Origin: an uncultured Prochlorococcus sp.
GTDB taxonomy: Bacteria > Cyanobacteriota > Cyanobacteriia > PCC-6307 > Cyanobiaceae
NCBI GenBank assembly: GCA_902596585.1
Contig: CACJUL010000004.1
Span: 1 to 64,000 of the forward strand
Direction of reading: 5' to 3'
DNA length: 64,000 bases
The position numbers were made by a program, and so were the translations under genes. Below, piece after piece: positions 39,274-46,811 of this stretch. Under the pieces are notes generated by a model. The model saw only the letters and a list, made by a program, of their open reading frames with translations. It did not search any database and had not been told where the DNA came from. The first letter of the stretch is position 1; each line of letters opens with the position of its first letter.

Positions 39274-40521
39274 TTAATTTCTATTTAATTTGTCAATTTC
39301 CAAATATCTTAATCTTTTGATTTCCTTTCCCATCTCTTTACCAGGATCCCATCCTTCTTTTTTTAATGTTTCTCCATCTTTTTTTGATTTTATGAATTTG
39401 TAAATAAATAACCACTTAAACAATTTACGCCAGTATGGACCTCCATCACAAATTAATAATTTGACTGTCTCATCATTAAGGTTTCTGTCCTCAATAAACT
39501 CTGTCCAACTTGATGGAGAAAAATGATTGAAATTTTTTTGGTTTGTATTTAATGTCTTTTTGATATTTAAATAATCTTCTAATATTTTTATCTCACTATT
39601 ATTTACCAAAAATCTTTGACATGCTTTTTCTAAATTTTCTGAATCTTTTAATAAGTAAAGCATATGATTTCCCTTTAACTTCTTAATCCAATTTAGTCCT
39701 CTTAAAAACCTTTTATCGACTTTAATATTTTCATTTAAGATTGAGATAATTTCCCATTTATGAATTATAGAAATTACATTAGTCAAATTATCGTGTTTGC
39801 AAATTTCAGCTAGTTCCATCCTTATTCGTATGCCTAGTGCAGGAGGGTAAATCATTGTCTGATGAGTTTCTGAACTTTTCCATGGCCATTGTCTAACTGT
39901 TTCTTGAGATTGTTTGAGGGAATTATTTGAAATATTGAAATCTAATCTTGAAGCATATTTTGCACATCTAATTAATCTACTTGGATCATCTGAAATACTA
40001 TTACCGTGAAGTAAGTTCAATCTTTTACTTTTTATATCAGAAATTCCTCCATAAAGATCATAGATTTTCCTTGTAGAGACCTCGAAGGCTATTGAATTTA
40101 TACTAAAGTCTCTCCTCTTAAGATCCTCCTCAATAGTACTTTTATTTACTTTGGGATTTAAGCCTGGAGCAGAATAAATTTCTTTTCTTGCAGAAGCAAT
40201 ATCAATTTTATAGTCATTAATATTTATTTCTACAGTGTTGTATAAATTAAATTCCTTGATTAAACATAAATCTACATTTACAATATTTTTTTTTATAAAT
40301 TTTGCAAGAGAAATAGAGGATCCTTCAATAACAAGATCAATATCTACAGGTTTAGAAAACGATTTTTTGTGGAATTTACTAATTAATAAATCTCTTAAAT
40401 AACCGCCAACAAAAGCTACTTTAGTATTGTTATTAGATTCTATGTATTTAGCAATTAGGTTATATAGATTAAATGGAATTTTGATTAATTCCCCTTGGAT
40501 GTAATCAGAGATATCGTTCAT
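39274..40521 (-). CDS. CCA tRNA nucleotidyltransferase / poly(A) polymerase family protein
   Basis: A 415-residue class II nucleotidyltransferase. FVGGYLRDLLI, the catalytic PVDIDLVIEG, RRDFSINSIAF and the RNA-binding DPSRLIRCAKYASRLDFNI are diagnostic. It should add or repair the 3' CCA of tRNAs, which matters here because the tRNA genes of the window do not encode a complete CCA. Some cyanobacteria split CCA addition between two enzymes, so a pure C- or A-adding role is possible. It follows the helicase gene with a 5-bp gap. Confidence 0.88.
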   Translation of the reverse strand: MNDISDYIQGELIKIPFNLYNLIAKYIESNNNTKVAFVGGYLRDLLISKFHKKSFSKPVDIDLVIEGSSISLAKFIKKNIVNVDLCLIKEFNLYNTVEININDYKIDIASARKEIYSAPGLNPKVNKSTIEEDLKRRDFSINSIAFEVSTRKIYDLYGGISDIKSKRLNLLHGNSISDDPSRLIRCAKYASRLDFNISNNSLKQSQETVRQWPWKSSETHQTMIYPPALGIRIRMELAEICKHDNLTNVISIIHKWEIISILNENIKVDKRFLRGLNWIKKLKGNHMLYLLKDSENLEKACQRFLVNNSEIKILEDYLNIKKTLNTNQKNFNHFSPSSWTEFIEDRNLNDETVKLLICDGGPYWRKLFKWLFIYKFIKSKKDGETLKKEGWDPGKEMGKEIKRLRYLEIDKLNRN

Positions 40522-40526
40522 GAGTT

Positions 40527-42935
40527 TTAACTTACATAACGAATTGGAGCTAATCTGGGATCTAGAATTTTACTTCCTTTATCACCAAATTTTACTGCTA
40601 AAGATATCTTTTCCCCACTCCCAAAAATATGTATGATTTCACCTTTCCCAAACTTTGAGTGAATTAGCTTATCTCCTACTAGCCAGCTTTTTCCTTTACT
40701 GGGACCTGAATATAATTTCCTTACTGCATTTATTGGTTTGTTAACAAATTCATTTGGATTGTTTCGATCAACTCTAGTTAAACGATCAAGATGCCAATCT
40801 CTTCTAATTGAAGCACCACCAGTTTGTGGTAATTCGCCATCCATTAGATCTTCAGGTATTTCTGAAAGAAATATTGAAGGAATTGTTGCTTCACGCATTC
40901 CACCCCATAATCTTCTTTCTCTGGCATGACTTAAGAAAACTCTTTCTTTAGCTCTAGTAATACCTACATAGCATAATCTTCTTTCCTCTTCAAGAAGTGA
41001 GGGAGTATCTATTGATCTATGGCTAGGGAAGAGACCTTGTTCTAGCCCAGTGATAAAAACATTTTGAAATTCTAATCCTTTACTATTATGCAGAGTCATG
41101 AGAGTTACAGAGTTGGGATTATTTTTCTTCGTATCATTATCAGTTGTTAAGGCTGCTGTAGAAAGAAATCCCTCTACATCTCCACTTTCTGTTTCTTCTT
41201 CATATTGAGTAGCTGCATTAATTAGTTCTTGTAAGTTATTTCTTCTATCTTCAGATTCTTCGGTCCCACTAGAGAGCAAGTCACTTAAATAACCACTTTT
41301 TTCTAAAATTAGTTGTAATAGTTGAGCAGGTCCTGAATTTTCAAGATAACAAAGTAGATCATTCATAACTTCAGTAAATTTATTAATTCCTTTTGATGAT
41401 CGGCCTATTGTTTCTTCAAGACTTTGCTTATCATTTAGAACCTCCCATAATGGGATATTTAACCTATTAGATAGTTCATTAAGTTTTTGAATAGTAGTCT
41501 TACCAATCCCTCTTCTAGGAACATTTATGATTCGTAAAAGACTAACGTTATCTGAAGAATTAACCAGAACTTTCAAATATGCTATTGCATCTTTAATTTC
41601 TCTTCTATCATAAAAACGTAAACCTCCAAAAATTGTATAAGGAATGCGCCACCTTACAAGAGACTCTTCTAATACTCTTGACTGAGCTCTGGTTCGATAT
41701 AAAATTGCAAAATTTTTCCAAATTGGGTTTTGATTATGGTTATTGAGTGATTTTATTTTATTGGTAATTGCTTCTGCCTCAGAAATTTCATCATCACAGC
41801 TGAGTAACGTTAAAAGTTCCCCTTTTTCTTTAGTAGCCTTTAAGACTTTGTCAATTCTTTCGGAGTTGTTTTCAATTAGTGAGTTTGCAGCATCAAGGAT
41901 ATTAGAAGATGACCTATAATTTTCTTCTAATTTAATTAAAGATGATTTTTTATCTTCATTAAGTGAAGTTTTAAAATCTTCTTGAAAACCAATTAAAATT
42001 CTGAAGTCAGCTGCTCTGAAACTATAAATACTTTGATCAGCATCTCCAACTACAAAAATTGACCGATCCTCCCAATTGAAGAATTTTTTTGGTTCAGTAT
42101 TTCCAGCCGTAATTAATTTAATAAGTTCATATTGTGTTCTATTTGTATCTTGATATTCGTCAACTAAAATATGTTTAAATCTTTTGTGCCAGTAATCTCT
42201 GACTATATCATTTTGCCTCAATAAGAAAACAGGCAAAAGTAGAAGATCATCAAAGTCTAAAGAATTATTTTTTGAGAGCGAAATTCTATATCTCTTATAG
42301 GCTTCTGCAACTGTTTTATCAAAATTATTATCTGCTTTTTCTAAAAGATCGTTAGAAGTTAAGCATTGATTTTTAGCATTACTTATTAATCTTTTAATCT
42401 TTTTAGGATCATATCTTTTTGGGTCAAGATTCATATCTTGACTGATAATTTCTTTTACTAATGTTTGAGAATCTGTTTCATCATAAATTGAAAATTGCCT
42501 TGTCCATTTTAGGCCTTCTGGATCAGTATATTTTTCAATATCGTATCTTAGAAGTCTTGAAAATAAAGAATGGAAAGTACCGATCCAAAGGTTCTGAAGC
42601 CTCTCTTGGTGAATATTTGTTCTTAATTGATTTTGATCAATTTCTTTAAGAGTTGTCCAAGGCTGCCCAAATTGATTAAAAGCTAATTCTTGGGCTAGAA
42701 GAACCTCTAATCTTGCTTTCATTTCTTTAGCAGCTTTGTTAGTGAAAGTGACTGCGAGAATGTTATAGGGATCTATAGAGTTACCCTCAATAAGGTTTGC
42801 AATTCTGTGAGTAAGAGCCTTAGTTTTTCCGCTACCTGCACCTGCAACAACTAATAGTGGTCCATAAACATGTTTTACTGCTTGAAGTTGCTCATTATTT
42901 AAAGATTTAAAAAGAAAATTGTTGGTTTCAGGCAC
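40527..42935 (-). CDS. uvrD: UvrD/PcrA-type superfamily 1 DNA helicase
   Basis: An 802-residue 3'-5' helicase. Motif I is GAGSGKTKALTHRIANL, motif II VDEYQDTN, motif III DADQSIYSFRAA, motif IV EENYRSS, motif V TLMTLHNSKGLEFQNVF and motif VI VGITRAKERVFLSHA. The C-terminal tail GDKLIHSKFGKGEIIHIFGS is the Tudor-like domain of PcrA/UvrD that contacts RNA polymerase. It works in excision repair, transcription-coupled repair and replication restart. It is in a row with a small coiled-coil gene (upstream) and the CCA-adding enzyme gene (downstream). Confidence 0.95.
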   Translation of the reverse strand: MPETNNFLFKSLNNEQLQAVKHVYGPLLVVAGAGSGKTKALTHRIANLIEGNSIDPYNILAVTFTNKAAKEMKARLEVLLAQELAFNQFGQPWTTLKEIDQNQLRTNIHQERLQNLWIGTFHSLFSRLLRYDIEKYTDPEGLKWTRQFSIYDETDSQTLVKEIISQDMNLDPKRYDPKKIKRLISNAKNQCLTSNDLLEKADNNFDKTVAEAYKRYRISLSKNNSLDFDDLLLLPVFLLRQNDIVRDYWHKRFKHILVDEYQDTNRTQYELIKLITAGNTEPKKFFNWEDRSIFVVGDADQSIYSFRAADFRILIGFQEDFKTSLNEDKKSSLIKLEENYRSSSNILDAANSLIENNSERIDKVLKATKEKGELLTLLSCDDEISEAEAITNKIKSLNNHNQNPIWKNFAILYRTRAQSRVLEESLVRWRIPYTIFGGLRFYDRREIKDAIAYLKVLVNSSDNVSLLRIINVPRRGIGKTTIQKLNELSNRLNIPLWEVLNDKQSLEETIGRSSKGINKFTEVMNDLLCYLENSGPAQLLQLILEKSGYLSDLLSSGTEESEDRRNNLQELINAATQYEEETESGDVEGFLSTAALTTDNDTKKNNPNSVTLMTLHNSKGLEFQNVFITGLEQGLFPSHRSIDTPSLLEEERRLCYVGITRAKERVFLSHARERRLWGGMREATIPSIFLSEIPEDLMDGELPQTGGASIRRDWHLDRLTRVDRNNPNEFVNKPINAVRKLYSGPSKGKSWLVGDKLIHSKFGKGEIIHIFGSGEKISLAVKFGDKGSKILDPRLAPIRYVS

Positions 42936-42957
42936 TTTTGGAAGGGTTTTTCAAAAA

Positions 42958-43164
42958 TCAGACTTTACTATGAGATTCAGATTCCGTTTCAAGATCTTTT
43001 AACGCTTTTTTTAAATTTATAAGTTCATTATTGTTATTAATTATTTCTTCAAATTTATTTTGAGGTATCTTTAATTTCATACTTCTTTGTAGAATTTCTT
43101 TTTCCAATCTCTTTTTATATGAGGAAATAAGTTTCTTTGATAATTTTAAATCTTGTTGATCCAA
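42958..43164 (-). CDS. Small hypothetical coiled-coil protein
   Basis: A 68-residue lysine-rich protein beginning MDQQDLKLSKKLISSYKKRL, with charged heptad-like stretches (KKLISSYKKRLEKEILQRS, LINLKKALKDLE) suggesting helical or coiled-coil structure. It is 22 bp upstream of the helicase gene on the same strand, so a shared transcript is likely. I do not recognise the family. The codon use and tight spacing argue that it is real, but there is no functional evidence. Confidence 0.5.
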   Translation of the reverse strand: MDQQDLKLSKKLISSYKKRLEKEILQRSMKLKIPQNKFEEIINNNNELINLKKALKDLETESESHSKV

Positions 43165-43343
43165 AACTTTAATAAAAATGTAGTTTTATTTTAGCGGAAA
43201 AAAATTTTTTTATTTGAATTATTTCAACTATCACTTTGGAATGAAGTTATTAATTAAGAAGCGTTGCGTTAATTTTGAAATTGTATTATTTCTACAAGCT
43301 TTGTATTAATCTTAAGAACGATCTTTAAATTTTTACTTCAGGA

Positions 43344-43856
43344 ATGTCAGTTTCAAAGGAAAATCAATTATTGTCAGTTGATAAGAAATTAAATGATTTA
43401 AGCAATATAAAAGAATTTATTAATAGTGCAAACTCAAGATTAGATGCAATAACTTCTATAACAAGTAATTCACATGCAATTGCAGCAGACGCTGTAACAG
43501 CAATGATTTGTGAAAATCAAGATTCAGTTAATTCAAAAATATCTTTAAATACAACTAACAAGATGTCCGTTTGTTTAAGAGATGGAGAAATAATCCTAAG
43601 GATTGTTGCTTATCTTTTAATTTCTAATGACGAATCAGTTTTAGAAAAAAGTTGTTTAAAGGATCTTAAAAATACTTATCTTGCTCTTGGTGTACCTTTA
43701 AGAAATGCAAGAAGGGTTATTGAATTAATGCAAGATGCAACAATCTCTGATTTAAATTCAACAGTTAATAATATGCAAGGAAACAAAGGCTTTCTTCCAA
43801 AATTAGTATCTGAAACAAAGTTTCAATTTGAAAGGATAATTAATCTTTTAAGCTAG
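43344..43856 (+). CDS. cpeB: Degenerate phycoerythrin beta subunit CpeB
   Basis: A 170-residue relict phycobiliprotein. MICEN (C56, canonical Cys61), [12 protein letters not shown] (C77, canonical Cys82) and [16 protein letters not shown] (C104) align with normal CpeB. The canonical Cys50 position is His44, and the region with Cys159/165 is rewritten without cysteine. At most one or two bilins could attach, probably one at C77. No cpeA, linker or phycobilisome core gene is present. In high-light Prochlorococcus this protein is thought to be a minor pigment or photoreceptor-like protein rather than an antenna. Its 3' end overlaps cpeS by 17 nt. Confidence 0.9.
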   Translation: MSVSKENQLLSVDKKLNDLSNIKEFINSANSRLDAITSITSNSHAIAADAVTAMICENQDSVNSKISLNTTNKMSVCLRDGEIILRIVAYLLISNDESVLEKSCLKDLKNTYLALGVPLRNARRVIELMQDATISDLNSTVNNMQGNKGFLPKLVSETKFQFERIINLLS

Positions 43857-44391
43857 CTAAATTCCTTATTTCTGAAGTATGTGACGTCTGTATTACTGAG
43901 TTATTTTCAAGGTTTCTAATAGTAGAAAATCTAGATCTTATGTGAGTTGATAAAAAGGAAATTCTTTCTTCAGAAACTGTTGATTTGTAAAAAGTGTTAA
44001 TGTGTAAATTACTTTGTTCATCTACAAAATAATTGGATGATGAAATAATAGATTCTGTATAACCTTTATTTCGTAAAACAATTCCTGAATTTTCATCTTT
44101 GGGTAAAAATATCAAAATAGTTTCATCTCCCTCATTTATATCATGATCTTCCCAATCACTGATAGCTTGCCATTTTATAGAAATAGCTATGCTTTCAAGG
44201 TTTAAACTTAATTTATGATTATTTAGAATTTCAACTACTTTTTTATTTTTTGAGTTGATATGTTTTATAAATATTTGACTAGTTGAGTTTTCAAATTCCT
44301 GAAAAGCTAAAGTATGAGTACTTCTTATAGATTTCCACTCTCCTATACTTTTATCAATAAATTGATTAATTGTTGTTAGATTCTTCGTCAA
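43840..44391 (-). CDS. cpeS: Phycobiliprotein chromophore lyase CpeS/CpcS family
   Basis: A 183-residue lipocalin-fold lyase that attaches phycoerythrobilin to the Cys82-type site of beta subunits. The W of [19 protein letters not shown] and the basic-aromatic C-terminal part [26 protein letters not shown] are family features. Its target here should be C77 of the neighbouring CpeB, the only standard bilin site retained. Convergent with cpeB (17-nt overlap). Its 5' end overlaps the 59-aa gene by 26 nt in another frame. Confidence 0.87.
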   Translation of the reverse strand: MTKNLTTINQFIDKSIGEWKSIRSTHTLAFQEFENSTSQIFIKHINSKNKKVVEILNNHKLSLNLESIAISIKWQAISDWEDHDINEGDETILIFLPKDENSGIVLRNKGYTESIISSSNYFVDEQSNLHINTFYKSTVSEERISFLSTHIRSRFSTIRNLENNSVIQTSHTSEIRNLASLKD

Positions 44392-44545
44392 GTTTATCTT
44401 CTACGGAATGATTTTCTGCTTTTTGAATCATCCTTACCATTGAATCCACCATTAATCTTTTTGCAGAAGTTACTTTTAATCCAGAGGGAGTGGTTGATAT
44501 TTGTTCTCCAGGGCGATCATATGAAGTTGGTCTAAATGGAGTCAT
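44366..44545 (-). CDS. Small protein (59 aa) overlapping the start of cpeS
   Basis: An ATG at 44545 opens a 59-codon frame with product starting [20 protein letters not shown] and continuing [20 protein letters not shown], ending in an acidic, asparagine-rich tail. It runs 26 nt into cpeS in a different frame, a typical translational-coupling arrangement, so the two probably form one operon. I do not recognise the family. The amphipathic segment [16 protein letters not shown] could bind a partner. A role in phycoerythrin biogenesis is suggested only by location. Confidence 0.6.
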   Translation of the reverse strand: MTPFRPTSYDRPGEQISTTPSGLKVTSAKRLMVDSMVRMIQKAENHSVEDKLDEESNNN

Positions 44546-44662
44546 CTAATCACTTTAAAAATTAATCGATTACTATTCTTGCATGAATTCTTCTTGATGT
44601 AGTTGTTGTTTGCAAAAATGTTATATCTTTATTCTTTAATTACAGAATTCTTAATTAATTTG

Positions 44663-45298
44663 TTATTTAGGCATTTTATTTTTTGCTAACCCTGAAATAG
44701 TAGCTAAAGCAAACATTCCCAAAAGAGCAACACCTAGAAATAATCCTGCTCCCTGGCTAACTCCAGCTCCCACCGCTACAAGTATAGAGTCACTGATTAT
44801 AAGACTTATTAATAATGCTGGAGTAAATATTTTCCAGCGAGTTCCTCCAATACCAATTGCATAGCTTAGAAAATCAAAAAGGCCAGTCATTAGTAGACCT
44901 GTCATAAGAAAGAAATTTTCTTCTAGTTGGTTTTGATTGAAACTTTCAATCTTTTTCATTGCTTTTGGGCCTACTAAATTACGTACAGGAACCCGACCAT
45001 AATTTCTTGCAATAAAGAAAGCAGCTTGGCAAAAAACGATATCAGAGAAGATTATTGTCATGTAACCTTTTTGAAATCCTAGTAATGAACCAGCTAGCAG
45101 AGAATAAGCTGAACTTGGAAGAGCGGGCAAAATAATACTTACTCCTCTAAGTATGAATATTCCAAAAGGAGCCCAAATTCCCATACTTTCTATTTTGTTT
45201 CTAAGAGGCTCAATCCCATAATTTTGGATTAAGTAAATCAATACAACAAATATTGCTATAAAAAAAACTACTGAGAGAAATTTTTGTATTTTATTCAT
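44663..45298 (-). CDS. TVP38/TMEM64 family (VTT-domain) membrane protein
   Basis: A 211-residue membrane protein with about five to six hydrophobic segments. The VTT/SNARE-associated region is visible as ALPSSAYSLLAGSLLGFQKG followed by AAFFIARNYGRVPVRNLVG, then FFLMTGLLMTGLFDFLSYAIG. Relatives (DedA, TVP38, TMEM64) take part in lipid scrambling or flipping and membrane homeostasis; the cyanobacterial function is unknown. It is not part of an obvious operon. Confidence 0.85.
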   Translation of the reverse strand: MNKIQKFLSVVFFIAIFVVLIYLIQNYGIEPLRNKIESMGIWAPFGIFILRGVSIILPALPSSAYSLLAGSLLGFQKGYMTIIFSDIVFCQAAFFIARNYGRVPVRNLVGPKAMKKIESFNQNQLEENFFLMTGLLMTGLFDFLSYAIGIGGTRWKIFTPALLISLIISDSILVAVGAGVSQGAGLFLGVALLGMFALATISGLAKNKMPK

Positions 45299-45446
45299 TA
45301 TTTTTCTAATTAACTTATTGAAAGTAAGTTTTTAATTTAATATTTGATTGTATCTATAATAGAAATACTAATCAATAAAAATTTTTACAAATTTTTAATC
45401 TTGTATTTACCCCCTGATAAAAAATTTTTGTATTTCAGAAGTATTC

Positions 45447-45866
45447 ATGGTTCATTATAAGAATAAAATTAGTTCAATATTTCTTAGAAATAGCATTGGT
45501 TTAGTCCTTTCGATAATCGTTTCCATTTGTATATCTATAAATCAAGCAAATGCTTTGACTCATGAATGGGTTGGAGTTCCTAAAAGCGAATATGGAGAAC
45601 AGTTTTGGGATAGAGAAAGCATTAAAAGGAATGAGGATGGTTCTGTGAGAATATTGAGTAAATTTATTCCCAAAACAAAAAGTGAGATTACTAAGGATAT
45701 TCTTTATACAATGGATATAAATTGTTTTGAAAAATCATTTAGAGACGTTGATGTCTCTATAGATGAAGTAAATAGTGATTTTAATGATTTAGCTGATTGG
45801 CAAGATCCAAATGGAGACGAATTGATTTTGGGAGTTATTGGTCAAGTCTGCAGAGTGGAAAAATAA
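45447..45866 (+). CDS. Exported hypothetical protein
   Basis: A 139-residue protein with a basic N-terminus, a hydrophobic core (IGLVLSIIVSICISI) and a likely signal-peptidase site after INQANA. The mature part, from LTHEWVGVPKSEYGEQFWDR, is acidic and has two cysteines (NCF and QVCRVEK near the C-terminus) that could form a disulfide. I do not recognise a functional family. It lies next to the tRNA-Phe-flanked insert but outside its repeats. Confidence 0.6.
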   Translation: MVHYKNKISSIFLRNSIGLVLSIIVSICISINQANALTHEWVGVPKSEYGEQFWDRESIKRNEDGSVRILSKFIPKTKSEITKDILYTMDINCFEKSFRDVDVSIDEVNSDFNDLADWQDPNGDELILGVIGQVCRVEK

Positions 45867-45930
45867 AAAATTTGAATTATAAAAAATAAAATGAAAAAGA
45901 AATTACAAGTTCTCCATTTTTAGAAAGTAG

Positions 45931-45954
45931 AAAACCCCGCCAAGACGAGGTTTT
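45931..45954. terminator. Hairpin attached to the tRNA-Phe 3' fragment
   Basis: AAAACCcCG pairs with CGaGGTTTT (one wobble) around a short loop. It sits the same distance from the tRNA-derived repeat as the strong hairpin downstream of intact tRNA-Phe, and both repeats share the flanking pattern, so it is probably the diverged copy of the tRNA-Phe terminator. It may now terminate the exported-protein transcript. Confidence 0.6.
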
Positions 45955-45957
45955 AAC

Positions 45958-45979
45958 GGTGCCAGGACCCAGATTTGAA
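45958..45979 (-). repeat. tRNA-Phe 3'-end fragment, putative attachment site (attL/attR)
   Basis: These 22 nt are identical to 46645-46666, the 3' end of tRNA-Phe (acceptor strand and most of the T arm, with GGTGCCAGGACCCAGATTTG as core). The match stops abruptly inside the T stem, and no other tRNA part is present. Such a fragment is the usual scar of tyrosine-recombinase integration at the 3' end of a tRNA gene. Confidence 0.85.
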
Positions 45980-46049
45980 TGAGGTGCTGGTGGGACCTTA
46001 TAACTCAAAACATAGTTATAACTTAATTCTTAATTATAAAAACCACTAC

Positions 46050-46068
46050 TTCCATACCACTTCCATAC
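46050..46068 (+). repeat. 19-nt direct repeat, copy 1 (two TTCCATAC units)
   Basis: TTCCATACCACTTCCATAC is identical to 46585-46603, one copy on each side of the lipoprotein gene. Each copy holds two TTCCATAC units, and an inverted unit lies at 46119-46126. Paired short repeats of this kind near tRNA attachment sites could be recombinase arm sites. Confidence 0.75.
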
Positions 46069-46148
46069 TGGGTTGATAATTTTGTTAAAAGAAAAAATCA
46101 TAATTTGAATCTTTTAAAGTATGGAAGTTTATATTTTCAAAAATAAAT

Positions 46149-46574
46149 GTGTTATTGTTTTATTTAATAAATTTTCATAAAATAAAGAACAAAAAAATAT
46201 TCCTTTTAGCATTTATACCTTTTCTTATTATTGGATGTGACTCAGTAGGTGGAGTAAATTTAACTGATACCAGAGGAAATAAATATACGTTTAAAAATGA
46301 GAGTGTTACTTGTACCGCAGATTCTGTGTGGGGAGATATAGATTGTGTTGGTTCTGCAATTAAGAAAGATATTGGGGGTTCAAGGTTTACAACTCAATTC
46401 CCAGAAACAGAATGCATGAGTTACTTTATGTTTTCAAAGAGTGCTTTTGGTCCTGCAAGAAGATACTATACAAAGTTAAAAAAGGATGTCTTATGTCAAG
46501 CAGCAAATCAACTTGGGAAGATATCCCCTCTTAAAACAAAAGAAGTATTTAATGTTCCAAGTAAATATAAATAA
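46149..46574 (+). CDS. Small lipoprotein of unknown function inside the tRNA-Phe insert
   Basis: A 141-residue protein from GTG 46149. After a basic N-terminus comes a hydrophobic stretch ending FLIIGCD, a good lipobox with the lipidated cysteine at about residue 30. The mature part has four further cysteines (VTCTADS, IDCVGSA, TECMSYF, VLCQAA) that could make two disulfides. No family recognised. It is the only gene between the tRNA-Phe fragment and the intact tRNA-Phe, so it is likely horizontally acquired or cargo of a former element. Confidence 0.6.
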   Translation: MLLFYLINFHKIKNKKIFLLAFIPFLIIGCDSVGGVNLTDTRGNKYTFKNESVTCTADSVWGDIDCVGSAIKKDIGGSRFTTQFPETECMSYFMFSKSAFGPARRYYTKLKKDVLCQAANQLGKISPLKTKEVFNVPSKYK

Positions 46575-46584
46575 ACATTTTATT

Positions 46585-46603
46585 TTCCATACCACTTCCA
46601 TAC
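46585..46603 (+). repeat. 19-nt direct repeat, copy 2
   Basis: Identical to 46050-46068. It lies just after the lipoprotein stop codon and about 40 nt from the tRNA-Phe attachment end. Confidence 0.75.
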
Positions 46604-46610
46604 CACTATA

Positions 46611-46641
46611 AAAAATAAAAACCCTGTCATAGACAGGGTTT
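46611..46641 (-). terminator. Terminator downstream of tRNA-Phe
   Basis: A perfect 10-bp stem (AAACCCTGTC / GACAGGGTTT) around an ATA loop lies 5 nt beyond the tRNA-Phe 3' end. Read on the minus strand it is followed by a T-rich run, so it terminates the tRNA transcript. Confidence 0.85.
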
Positions 46642-46644
46642 AAA

Positions 46645-46666
46645 GGTGCCAGGACCCAGATTTGAA
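46645..46666 (-). repeat. Attachment-type repeat within the tRNA-Phe 3' end
   Basis: The 22-nt partner of the fragment at 45958-45979, here inside the functional tRNA. The two copies are 687 bp apart in the same orientation and share looser similarity through the neighbouring terminator hairpin. Confidence 0.85.
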
Positions 46667-46719
46667 CTGGGGACACGGCGATTTTCAGTCGCCTGCTCTA
46701 CCAACTGAGCTATCCCGGC
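46647..46719 (-). tRNA. tRNA-Phe (GAA)
   Basis: The minus strand folds into a complete 73-nt tRNA: acceptor GCCGGGA (46719-46713) with TCCTGGC, D arm GCTCAGTTGGTAGAGC, anticodon arm GGCGA-CTGAAAA-TCGCC with anticodon GAA, and T arm CCCAG-TTCAAAT-CTGGG. The discriminator A is followed by CC but not a full CCA. Its 3' end is duplicated at 45958-45979. Confidence 0.97.
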
Positions 46720-46811
46720 TCTAACTTATATACTTTAAATTAAGATGTGTAGTTTGTGAAACCTTTTTCATTAAAAAATTTATATCTTGATCGAATATCT
46801 TAAAGAAACTA

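Larger units (their letters stand above)
45980..46644. mobile_element. Small tRNA-Phe-flanked insert, likely remnant of an integrative element
   Basis: A 665-bp segment bounded by a tRNA-Phe 3' fragment and the intact tRNA-Phe gene, in the orientation expected of integration at a tRNA 3' end. It contains one lipoprotein gene and five clustered copies of TTCCATAC or its complement. No integrase remains inside. In Prochlorococcus, tRNA-anchored elements and islands of this type (such as tycheposons) are known; whether this is a decayed one is inferred. Confidence 0.65.
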
